Assembly (NCBI GenBank): GCA_018662715.1
Contig: JABJFP010000042.1
Location: 1 to 12,147, forward strand
Length of the DNA stretch: 12,147 bases
Direction: 5' to 3'
Source of the DNA: Methanobacteriota archaeon
Lineage (GTDB): Archaea; Thermoplasmatota; Poseidoniia; Poseidoniales; Poseidoniaceae
Within the stretch, counting starts at the first letter, position 1. Each line of letters opens with the position of its first letter. Positions 1-6,046 of the stretch are shown piece by piece. The position numbers and the translations under genes are program-made. The notes beneath the pieces were generated by a model that was given only the letters and a program-made list of their open reading frames with translations, did not search any database and was not told the origin of the DNA.

Positions 1-612
1 GATTCTGTCTTCATCTCCGGAGGAGCTGGCGGAGTCGGGACAATGGCCATTCAACTGGCAAAGCATGTATTCAAAGCAGGACTTGTTGTAACTACAGCAT
101 CGAAAGGCGAAAAGATGGATTTGTGTAAGCGCCTTGGTGCAGATGAAGTCCTGGATTACAAATCAGAACGTTTTGCCACAACGTATGGTAATGATGACAA
201 CAAGAAATTTGATGTTTGTTTTGATATTACTGACGAAGGTCTTGAGATGGTTGATATCATCAAAGAAGGTGGACGAATTGTATCTATTACAGGAACCCCA
301 ACTTTAGATGAAATCCGGAGAGTCGGAGGGACTGCCTGGATCCTCAAGTTGTTTTTGAAGAGGAAAGAGAAGCGCAAGGAGTACAAAAATGCTCAATCCA
401 AGAACGCTGACTGGACCTACCTCTTCCTTTCACCAAGTCAAGAAGACCTCTCAACCCTTGCAAATCATCTCGCAAGCGGTACGATAAAGCCTGTACTCGA
501 CGGTGTTTGGGACTTCCATTCCGAAGATCCCCAAGAAGGCTGGCAGGGGGCGTTCAATCGCTCTTTTTCAGGACGAGCAAAGGGTAAATGTGTTGTAAGT
601 TTTCATTCCTAA
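1..612 (+). CDS. Zinc-independent MDR oxidoreductase (quinone oxidoreductase-like), 5' truncated
   Basis: The frame is open from base 1, so the gene starts outside the window; 203 C-terminal residues are visible. They begin within the Rossmann nucleotide-binding signature of medium-chain dehydrogenases/reductases (SGGAGGVGTMAIQLAK, about residues 6-21), followed by the usual LGADEVLDYK segment, a DVCFDITDE strand and GGRIVSITG. No structural-zinc cysteine cluster is present in this part. The C-terminus (GTIKPVLDGVWDF, then a GRAKGKCVVSF end) matches the closing region of NADPH:quinone oxidoreductase/RTN4IP1-like enzymes, which reduce quinones or enone/aldehyde substrates with NADPH. The physiological substrate cannot be inferred. 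It stands alone: the next gene has its own promoter. The superfamily call is secure; the substrate subfamily is not. Confidence 0.85.
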   Translation, partial: DSVFISGGAGGVGTMAIQLAKHVFKAGLVVTTASKGEKMDLCKRLGADEVLDYKSERFATTYGNDDNKKFDVCFDITDEGLEMVDIIKEGGRIVSITGTPTLDEIRRVGGTAWILKLFLKRKEKRKEYKNAQSKNADWTYLFLSPSQEDLSTLANHLASGTIKPVLDGVWDFHSEDPQEGWQGAFNRSFSGRAKGKCVVSFHS

Positions 613-776
613 GAATACGTTCACAAGATTGTGGAACCCCAAGCTCGTAAACGACGAAAGTTAGGATGATTCCGACCTTGATTGTAATATGTACAAGCGC
701 CTGACGTAGTTGGGGTGAAATGGCTGAAATTCTCATTTAAGCGATGTTTATATTGAGTGGAATTGTTAACCTCCGC
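613..776. other. Intergenic region, MDR gene to unknown gene
   Basis: No gene is supported here. Just after the MDR stop, around 621-637, lies an imperfect dyad (CACAA, GA, TTGTG, with flanking TT/AA and one bulge) that could fold at the transcript end, but it has no T-tract. The 3' end holds the TATA element listed separately. Confidence 0.4.
747..754 (+). promoter_or_regulatory. TATA box for leaderless gene at 777
   Basis: TTTATATT is centred about 26.5 nt before the ATG at 777. This is the spacing at which archaeal TBP/TFB places the transcription start on the start codon. The element overlaps the more upstream ATG at 744, which argues that 744 is not transcribed and not the real start. 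Confidence 0.6.
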
Positions 777-1571
777 ATGTCGTACCCAACTCCTTTCGGA
801 CTACTAAAACCAACAAATACTATTGAGAAAAAAAAGATTGATGCGGTGCAGCGCGCATTACGTTGGTGCCAAACAATCTTGACCAGTACGCTTTGGAGAC
901 AAATATCCGTCGGAAAAAACATCGCACTTCAACGAACCATCAATAAACAAACGATTGAAATTTTTCCACTTGAGGCCGCCTTCATAGACCTTGGAATGAA
1001 ATCCCGTTTCAAAGTAAACCATCTTCCAATTTATCTCAACAATTCGGATGCATGTGTTCGTTCGAGAGCCACTCGCCCCCGACCCTTGCATACCGATATG
1101 ATTGCCAGTATGATTTTACTCCTAGGTAGCGCAAATTTCAACCCTGCTTCAGTTCCAAGAACACTACACTCCATACTCACTGCGGAGCAGATTGCTTCAC
1201 TCCCCCCACCTCCACCTCCTCGTCAAACCTATGTCCCAGGACAACCTTCAACATCAGGTCGTGAATTTATTCTTGAATCACGAATTCTAGAACTAGCAGG
1301 TCAAAACCCAAACACGACATTTAGCATTCAATTTGAAAAGCGGGATGGAAGCCTCAGAAACATGATGGCCAGAATCGGAGTTTGGGACGACATCAATGGA
1401 GATGAAATCGACTCCGATGCCGAAGAGGCGGCGAGGTCCTATAATCCCTCAGATTATCACTTGATGACAGTGTTTGACATGCAAAAGAATCAGTATCGAA
1501 ATATTGCCACAGACCGAGTTACAGAGATTAGCATTGGCGGGCTCAGATTTCGTACACCATCAGCAGAATGA
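777..1571 (+). CDS. Unknown protein with SH3-barrel (DUF2693-like) C-terminal domain
   Basis: The 264-residue protein is not recognised as a whole. The ATG at 777 is chosen over the one at 744 because a TATA element lies about 26 nt before it. The N-terminal half (about 1-130) has a basic, helix-rich start and no motif I can name. A proline run followed by a P/Q/S/T-rich linker (about 145-165) separates it from the C-terminal domain (about 170-260). That domain has FSIQFEKRDGSLRNM, an acidic insert, then NPSDYHLMTVFDMQKNQYR and a final ITEISIGG-like strand. The pattern F-x-K-x-DG-x-x-R-x-M ... FD-x-x-K-x-x-x-R resembles small SH3-barrel proteins (DUF2693 type) common in phages and plasmids. 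Viral origin is inference only. It has no visible signal peptide or membrane span, and is transcribed towards the cystathionine lyase gene. Confidence 0.6.
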   Translation: MSYPTPFGLLKPTNTIEKKKIDAVQRALRWCQTILTSTLWRQISVGKNIALQRTINKQTIEIFPLEAAFIDLGMKSRFKVNHLPIYLNNSDACVRSRATRPRPLHTDMIASMILLLGSANFNPASVPRTLHSILTAEQIASLPPPPPPRQTYVPGQPSTSGREFILESRILELAGQNPNTTFSIQFEKRDGSLRNMMARIGVWDDINGDEIDSDAEEAARSYNPSDYHLMTVFDMQKNQYRNIATDRVTEISIGGLRFRTPSAE

Positions 1572-1701
1572 ATGAGGGGTTCCTTTTGCATCAAATGCAC
1601 TGGAACAATAGTTCACAACAAGTTGGTGCACATCTCGTAAAATCCATTGAACCACAATTCCGATTCATCTATGGAACGGTTTTCGGTCAAAGCACTACGA
1701 A

Positions 1702-2853
1702 TTAGAGCGTTTCAAGGGCGTTCACAAGGTCCTGCCACAAGTCTTCCATATCCTCAATACCAACTGACAAACGAATCAATCCAGGAGTCATTCCTGCATC
1801 ATAGCGCTGTTGTTCTGGAATGGCTGCGTGCGTCATTGTCCACGGATGGTTGATGAGGGATTCGATTCCGCCCAGACTTTCTGCTGTTGCAAACAATTTC
1901 AACTGGGCTGCAAATTTCCGTGCACCTTCTTCCCCACCCTTGACTTCCAAGGAAATAATACCGCCAAAGGCATTCATTTGCCGCTGTGCAATTTCATGAG
2001 TTGGATGACTTTTCAGACCTGGATAGAAGAGACGAGTGACCTTTTCATTGTCCTGTAATCGCTCAGCCAACGTCTGTGCACTTTCACAATGACGATTCAT
2101 ACGTAGAGCAAGGGTTCGCAGTCCTCTGAGAATAAGGAAACAATCCATCGGTGCTGGGACTGCGCCAACTGCATTTTGCAAGAATGAAACCTTCTCTGCG
2201 AGTTCCTTGCTTTGGGTGATTAAACAACCACCAATGACGTCACTGTGACCACCAATATACTTGGTTGTTGAATGAACAATAAGATCCGCACCTAACTCAA
2301 ATGGGCGCTGTAGAATTGGAGTAGCAAATGTAGAGTCTACAACGACAATGAGACCGTGCTCTTTTGCTTCAGCAGCCAAGGATTTGATATCGTGGACGGT
2401 TAGAAGTGGATTGGTAGGACTTTCTAGCCAAAGAATCTTTGAGTTTGGACGGACAACCTTGCTAAGGTCTCCGCTCTTTAGCGGAGAATAACTGGTCTCA
2501 ATTCCAAAACGTGAAGCAATCTGGTCAAATAAACGAACTGTACCGCCGTAGAGGTCATCACATGCGATGACATGGTCGCCTTGTTTGAGCATTTGACTGA
2601 TGGTTGTAATTGCGGCCATTCCGCTTCCAAAACAAAATCCATACGCTTCTTGGTGAGGCGATTCCATTTCCGCAAGTGCTCGTTGAAGAGCATTTCGAGT
2701 GGGGTTATCACCGCGTGCATATTCGTATCCTAGGTGGTCGGCAAAATCGTTCTGAACATACGTAGATGTTTGAAAAATTGGTGTGTGGACGGAGCCTGTC
2801 GTAACTTCAGGGTCCAATGATGAATGAACGCAGCGAGTTGAATCTCCTGTCAT
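1702..2853 (-). CDS. Cystathionine gamma-lyase/gamma-synthase, PLP-dependent
   Basis: This is a fold-type I PLP enzyme of the Cys/Met metabolism family, 383 residues, the usual family length. The PLP-binding lysine is K198 in VHSTTKYIGGHSD; YARGDNPTR (45-53) is the phosphate-binding segment donated by the neighbouring subunit; LESPTNP (about 143-149) and VVDSTFATP (171-179) are the standard cofactor-contact motifs; SLGGIESL and RLSVGIED close the protein. Gamma-lyase (cystathionine to cysteine, 2-oxobutyrate and ammonia) and gamma-synthase (O-acyl-homoserine plus cysteine) cannot be separated by motifs alone. The upstream cystathionine beta-synthase favours the lyase direction. The ATG at 2853, one base after the stop of that gene, is preferred: it gives the N-terminus MTGDSTRCVHSS typical of the family, whereas starts at 2871-2880 would overlap the upstream gene by up to 26 bases. 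Confidence 0.93.
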   Translation of the reverse strand: MTGDSTRCVHSSLDPEVTTGSVHTPIFQTSTYVQNDFADHLGYEYARGDNPTRNALQRALAEMESPHQEAYGFCFGSGMAAITTISQMLKQGDHVIACDDLYGGTVRLFDQIASRFGIETSYSPLKSGDLSKVVRPNSKILWLESPTNPLLTVHDIKSLAAEAKEHGLIVVVDSTFATPILQRPFELGADLIVHSTTKYIGGHSDVIGGCLITQSKELAEKVSFLQNAVGAVPAPMDCFLILRGLRTLALRMNRHCESAQTLAERLQDNEKVTRLFYPGLKSHPTHEIAQRQMNAFGGIISLEVKGGEEGARKFAAQLKLFATAESLGGIESLINHPWTMTHAAIPEQQRYDAGMTPGLIRLSVGIEDMEDLWQDLVNALETL

Positions 2854-2854
2854 T

Positions 2855-3910
2855 TCACCACTCCCATCCATCGACATCAAATCCGTTATCTCTTAACCAG
2901 TCATCGTTGTAGACTTTTCCAAGATATGGATTCCCTGCATCAGGGAGAATAACTACAATTTTGGCCTTTTTACCTGCTTTATCCTGTTCAGCAGCAATAT
3001 CCAGTGCAATTTGTAATGCCCCACCGCATGAACCCCCACAGAACAATCCCTCTTGCTTGGCCAGACGTCGAGCCATTCGGAAACAAATCTCATCATCAAC
3101 CATTCGGATTTCATCAATTACTGAAAAGTCAGTGGCTGGTGGGATGAAGTCTTCACCGAATCCCTCAACCTTGTATCCATGAGGAACACCCATTGTTCCA
3201 TCTTCAAACCATTCTTTGAGAATTGACCCCTCCGCATCAACACCAACAATTCGTGGAGAATCTTTGCCACCTTCTTGTGCTCGTGCTTTGAGATACTTTC
3301 CGCATCCTGTAATTGTACCCCCAGTGCCCATAGTTGCGACAAAGTGGGTGATTTCGCCTTGAGTTTGTTGCCAAAGTTCTGGTCCAGTTGAATGGATGTG
3401 AGCTTTTGGATTCGACTGATTGGAATATTGGTCGGGATACCATGCTCCTTCAATCTCCTTGCTTAGTCGCTCAGCGACCATGTAATAGGAACGAGGGTCT
3501 TCTTTTTCCACTGCGGTTGGGCAAATTTCAACTCGTGCACCCATAGCACGTAGCAAGTCAATTTTCTCCTTAGCCATCTTATCGGGCATTGTGAACACAC
3601 AATTGTACCCGCGTTGTGCTGCAACCATTGCTAGACCAATGCCGGTATTGCCACTGGTTCCTTCAACAATTGTTCCACCGGGCTTAAGCCAGCCTTTTTC
3701 TTCGGCTTCCAAAATCATAGCGAGGCCAATTCTATCTTTGATTGAGCCGCCAGGACTACAACGTTCAAGTTTTGCCCAAACTTCTGAGCCTGACAAGTCA
3801 GCAGTCACCTTGTTCAACCGAATGAGAGGCGTATGCCCAATTGCTGAAACAACATCTTCGTAAACGCCTTGAGGAAGGACCATGTTGTGTGCCAATAAAT
3901 TCTGGTTCAT
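2855..3910 (-). CDS. Cystathionine beta-synthase catalytic core (cysteine synthase family)
   Basis: This fold-type II PLP enzyme (351 residues) should condense homocysteine with serine to cystathionine. The PLP lysine is K58 in CSPGGSIKDRIG, the asparagine loop is TSGNTG (85-90), and the glycine-rich phosphate loop is MGTGGTITG. Features pointing to beta-synthase rather than O-acetylserine sulfhydrylase are EEKGWLKPGGTIVE, LDQY-like PDQYSNQSNP, VDAEGSIL and the tail VVILPDAGNPYLGKVYNDDW. It lacks both the N-terminal haem-binding segment of the animal enzyme and C-terminal CBS regulatory domains, so it is a bare core. The longest frame begins with TTG at 3922; ATG 3910 is used here, and ATG 3883 (13 codons later) is also possible. 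It is the first gene of a two-gene operon with the downstream lyase, giving a complete reverse transsulfuration route. Confidence 0.9.
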   Translation of the reverse strand: MNQNLLAHNMVLPQGVYEDVVSAIGHTPLIRLNKVTADLSGSEVWAKLERCSPGGSIKDRIGLAMILEAEEKGWLKPGGTIVEGTSGNTGIGLAMVAAQRGYNCVFTMPDKMAKEKIDLLRAMGARVEICPTAVEKEDPRSYYMVAERLSKEIEGAWYPDQYSNQSNPKAHIHSTGPELWQQTQGEITHFVATMGTGGTITGCGKYLKARAQEGGKDSPRIVGVDAEGSILKEWFEDGTMGVPHGYKVEGFGEDFIPPATDFSVIDEIRMVDDEICFRMARRLAKQEGLFCGGSCGGALQIALDIAAEQDKAGKKAKIVVILPDAGNPYLGKVYNDDWLRDNGFDVDGWEW

Positions 3911-4025
3911 CAGGCTTTTCAAATTGAACGGTAAAACAAAGCGACAAAAATGAACAAAAAGACTCGGTGATAAACTCTTACAACCCTCAGAACCACCCCC
4001 TCCTCATTGTTGAGATTGTCTCAGT

Positions 4026-4184
4026 TCAAGTGATAGTGAACCAATCTGCGATCGTAGTATTCAACTCCGGCTCAGACAAAGCAATTTGAATTACATCGTT
4101 CGGCGAGTGGATTGGAAACGATTGAAGGAACTCTCCATTCGTCCCTATCAATCTTAACCTGTAGCATTTCAAGGACAGAGTCAT
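4026..4184 (-). CDS. Possible small protein, 52 residues (doubtful)
   Basis: This short ORF lies in the gap between aEF-1beta and CBS. From the only in-frame ATG (4184) it encodes 52 residues with protein-like composition (a segment LRLIGTNGEFL, then IHSPNDVIQIALSEPEL). A TTTTTATT element at 4217-4224 would place transcription about 10 nt upstream of this ATG. It has no recognised domain and no clear Shine-Dalgarno site. It could be a real small protein, the remnant of a larger gene, or a chance ORF. Confidence 0.25.
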   Translation of the reverse strand: MTLSLKCYRLRLIGTNGEFLQSFPIHSPNDVIQIALSEPELNTTIADWFTIT

Positions 4185-4236
4185 TCTGATTTGAGAATGA
4201 ATCCACTCAAATCTGCAATAAAAAGAATCCAATTTC

Positions 4237-4242
4237 AAAAAA
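4237..4242 (-). terminator. Oligo-T terminator candidate after aEF-1beta
   Basis: Six consecutive T on the transcribed sense strand lie about 55 nt after the aEF-1beta stop, with a second T5 run at 4221-4225. Archaeal RNA polymerase terminates at such oligo-T runs without needing a hairpin. The position at the end of the rlmE-to-aEF-1beta operon fits; no experiment supports it here. Confidence 0.4.
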
Positions 4243-4295
4243 TGACGAAAGGGTTCAACGGGCGCTCTGGCGTGAGTTGAGACCGTATCTAAGGT

Positions 4296-4568
4296 TCAAA
4301 TGAGGCCCATTGAAAGGACTTCGATTTCACCAACACCGTGGATGCCGCTCATTTGTGCTTCAAAAGCATCAGCAAGACCCTCGCCGTCGTTCATTGTAAC
4401 GTGAACTTGAACAAATTTAAGACCAAAGGCGAGAGGCTTTGTCTCAACTTTTTGGACATCGTAATTTTCAGTTCGCAGGCCACGGATGGCTTCTGCAATT
4501 GCGTCGCTATCAACCTCGTCAACATCCGAATCCGGATTGACTTTGTATGTCATGACTACCATACCCAT
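4296..4568 (-). CDS. ef1b: Archaeal translation elongation factor 1-beta
   Basis: This 90-residue protein matches the length and layout of archaeal aEF-1beta, the guanine-nucleotide exchange factor that converts EF-1alpha-GDP to the GTP form. The N-terminus MGMVVMTYKVNPDSD, the middle KVETKPLAFGLKFVQVHVTMND and the C-terminal GVGEIEVLSMGLI are characteristic of the alpha/beta exchange domain. It is the last gene of the rlmE / OB-fold / Zn-ribbon / aEF-1beta operon. The start is fixed by a GAGGTGA ribosome-binding site (4574-4580) five bases before the ATG; this site overlaps the stop codon of the preceding Zn-ribbon gene, which suggests coupled translation. The protein is cytoplasmic. Confidence 0.95.
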   Translation of the reverse strand: MGMVVMTYKVNPDSDVDEVDSDAIAEAIRGLRTENYDVQKVETKPLAFGLKFVQVHVTMNDGEGLADAFEAQMSGIHGVGEIEVLSMGLI

Positions 4569-4578
4569 TCAAATCACC

Positions 4579-4746
4579 TCAGGGTCCTTCAAAACCGCAC
4601 TCAGGGCAACGGTAGAGCACACCTTGGTTGCGTACTCGTGGGCTGCGTCCGATTGGCTTGAAGCAACCGGGGCAGGGGAAAGTCGTGGAACCCTTTTCAG
4701 CAAGGGGGATACCTGATGATGTGCAAGTTGATGCTCGTTCGCTCAT
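4579..4746 (-). CDS. Mini Zn-ribbon protein (COG2888-like), reduced cysteine set
   Basis: This 55-residue protein ends in YRCPECGFEGP, the hallmark end of the archaeal 'Zn-ribbon RNA-binding protein involved in translation' family (HVO_2753-like). Its immediate downstream neighbour is aEF-1beta. Visible cysteines are C8, C25/C28 (CPGC) and C47/C50 (CPEC). As I recall them, family members carry four CxxC knuckles (two zinc sites). Here the first is degraded to CTSS and the third, normally an RCxxCR element, is replaced by GRSPRVRN, leaving one complete site. The longer frame from 4899 is rejected because its extra 51 residues overlap the OB-fold gene out of frame. The ATG at 4746 gives the family's normal length and has a GAGG motif about 7 nt upstream. 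Confidence 0.82.
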   Translation of the reverse strand: MSERASTCTSSGIPLAEKGSTTFPCPGCFKPIGRSPRVRNQGVLYRCPECGFEGP

Positions 4747-4787
4747 AATAACGCCTCGGGACGAATCTGCCCATGCCCTCCCCTTCT

Positions 4788-5153
4788 TTATGGTTGCGTG
4801 AAGGACCTTCTTTGAGAATGACTTCCAAAACGGCTTATTATCGTCATACGGCCGTTTCTTCCGGTACTTACTACCAGTGCTTGTTCTCTTAGCCGACACC
4901 AGCCGGATTCAATCCGAATGATGTCCCCAATGCGCACATCATTGACTTGCCCACCCCAGAGAACCAGCCCTACAATGCCGGTATCGTCCCTGCCACAAGC
5001 AGCTGCAACGGGGCCCGTGAAGTGTTCGGACACCACAAGGCGTTGCGGATAGATTCTAAGCACAACCATTTCCAGTTGCCTTACCGGGGCATTTGGACGT
5101 AAGTTGATGATTCGATTTGCAGGTGTTGGCCACTGACCGTCATTGTTTGACAT
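4788..5153 (-). CDS. Single OB-fold nucleic-acid-binding protein (SSB/SOSS-B-like)
   Basis: The 121-residue protein has the strand pattern of an RPA/SSB-type OB fold: a first strand around QLEMVVLRIYPQRLV, then CGRDDTGIVGLVLWGGQVNDV (the 'GDETG ... LTLW' signature), then RIGDIIRIESGWCRL and a final ALVVSTGRNGRMTI strand. Such proteins bind single-stranded DNA or RNA. A short basic C-terminal tail follows. It is the second gene of the operon headed by rlmE, a context that favours an RNA or translation role over replication, although this is inference. The frame extends to a TTG at 5174, but that codon lies inside a perfect hairpin; ATG 5153, three bases after the hairpin, is the better start. 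No Shine-Dalgarno site precedes it, so translation may depend on coupling. Confidence 0.8.
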   Translation of the reverse strand: MSNNDGQWPTPANRIINLRPNAPVRQLEMVVLRIYPQRLVVSEHFTGPVAAACGRDDTGIVGLVLWGGQVNDVRIGDIIRIESGWCRLREQALVVSTGRNGRMTIISRFGSHSQRRSFTQP

Positions 5154-5156
5154 AAG

Positions 5157-5177
5157 GCGTTGATAATCTATCAACGC
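5157..5177 (-). promoter_or_regulatory. Perfect hairpin just upstream of OB-fold start codon
   Basis: There is an exact inverted repeat of 9-bp arms (GCGTTGATA / TATCAACGC on the minus strand) separated by 3 nt. It occupies most of the 36-bp gap between the rlmE stop and the OB-fold ATG and ends 3 nt before that ATG. It takes the place where a ribosome-binding site would be. It could be an mRNA hairpin controlling translation, an RNA processing site, or a protein-binding operator. Confidence 0.6.
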
Positions 5178-5189
5178 TCATGAAACCTT

Positions 5190-5927
5190 TCACTCTTTTT
5201 TCCTACGACGAACGGTGAATGAGGTTTTTGTTGGCTCCGGTCCCTCTTCAATTTCATTTCCACCAACTAAGACATCCACTGCTTCTTCATATCGTTCGCG
5301 AATGGATTGTTTCGGAGATTTCCAAGGCATGTGGTTTCTGCAGACCAGGTAAACCTCCGATGAAGAGTTACGAGACGCATCGGGAGAATACCGGCGGACT
5401 GTGGAAAAGTGAGGCTTTACAGCATCAATCAATTCTTGCACTCCAATTCCTTGGAACAGCTTGGTCGTGAATGCACCGCCTTTCTTGAGAAGAGGCAGTG
5501 AAAAATCAAAGACATCGGCAACGAGGGTCATGGCTACTGATTGGTCCATGTCCCATTTCCCAGTGATATCTGGAGAAATATCAGAGACGATCACGTTAAT
5601 CAAGTTCCCACCAAGTTCCTCAAGAACACGCTCTTGGGTATACGGGTCGGTGATATCGCCTGTGAGAAGCACTGCTCCCTCAACGGGTTGACACGGTTCA
5701 AGGTCTACACCAACGACATGTCCTTCCGGGCCAACAAGTTCCACAGCGACCTGAGACCAGCCTCCAGGGAAGCATCCGACGTCAAGAATCGTATCGCCTT
5801 GGCGAACAAGCCCAAACCGTTCCTGTATTTGCTTGAGTTTGAAGGCAGACCGAGCACGATACCCACTAGCCTTGGCTTGTTTACGCCAAGAATCACGTTT
5901 GTGATTTTCAATCCAGTGGTCTGCCAT
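5190..5927 (-). CDS. rlmE: RlmE/FtsJ-family rRNA 2'-O-ribose methyltransferase
   Basis: This SAM-dependent methyltransferase (245 residues) should methylate the 2'-OH of a uridine in 23S rRNA (the U2552 position in E. coli). The N-terminus SGYRARSAFKLKQI and the SAM loop LDVGCFPGGWSQV (48-60) are diagnostic. The catalytic tetrad K30, D116 (VSDISPD), K156 (TTKLF) and E191 (SSSEVYLV) shows the same 86-40-35 spacing as K38-D124-K164-E199 of E. coli RlmE. About 45 charged residues follow the core (201-245). The frame runs on upstream to 6056-6059, but ATG 5927 matches the family N-terminus and has a GAGGAG site six bases before it. It heads the operon with the OB-fold, Zn-ribbon and aEF-1beta genes, and is divergent from the thioredoxin-fold gene at 6047. 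Confidence 0.94.
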   Translation of the reverse strand: MADHWIENHKRDSWRKQAKASGYRARSAFKLKQIQERFGLVRQGDTILDVGCFPGGWSQVAVELVGPEGHVVGVDLEPCQPVEGAVLLTGDITDPYTQERVLEELGGNLINVIVSDISPDITGKWDMDQSVAMTLVADVFDFSLPLLKKGGAFTTKLFQGIGVQELIDAVKPHFSTVRRYSPDASRNSSSEVYLVCRNHMPWKSPKQSIRERYEEAVDVLVGGNEIEEGPEPTKTSFTVRRRKKE

Positions 5928-6032
5928 AATAGACTCCTCTTTTGTTGCTACGAGGACGATGCCTTCATGAATGCTTTTCTTATTGAAGCCCAAATCCAAG
6001 CAATCAAGGCAGAAGGCGTCTTGGCCGTCACC

Positions 6033-6039
6033 AAGGAGG
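6033..6039 (+). promoter_or_regulatory. Shine-Dalgarno site deciding a TTG start
   Basis: AAGGAGG lies seven bases before TTG 6047. It supports the non-ATG start, which also yields a complete signal peptide; the first ATG in frame is 14 codons later and would remove its basic N-region. Confidence 0.65.
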
Positions 6040-6046
6040 ACATAGA

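Larger units (their letters stand above)
3911..4295. other. Intergenic region between aEF-1beta and CBS genes
   Basis: About 385 bp lie between two minus-strand transcription units. The stretch holds T-tracts on the minus strand (4237-4242, 4221-4225, and two T5 runs within 3941-3962) that could terminate the translation operon. A small dyad TGAGA-TTG-TCTCA lies at about 4012-4024. A weak TATA-like TTTTAC at about 3932-3937, roughly 24 nt before ATG 3910, is the only promoter candidate I see for the transsulfuration operon. Apart from the doubtful ORF at 4026-4184, nothing else is recognised. Confidence 0.5.

Noticed and set aside
1588..1600. Small dyad TGCAT-CAA-ATGCA after the unknown gene
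   Set aside because: Five-bp arms without a T-tract are expected by chance; not strong enough to call a terminator.
4255..4310. tRNA-like stretch with GGTTCAAATG near the aEF-1beta end
   Set aside because: The T-loop lacks the invariant final C, no 5-bp T-stem or anticodon arm forms on either strand, and it overlaps the aEF-1beta 3' end.
4747..4899. 51-residue N-terminal extension of the mini Zn-ribbon protein
   Set aside because: It overlaps the end of the OB-fold gene in another frame, and family members are about 55-60 residues long.
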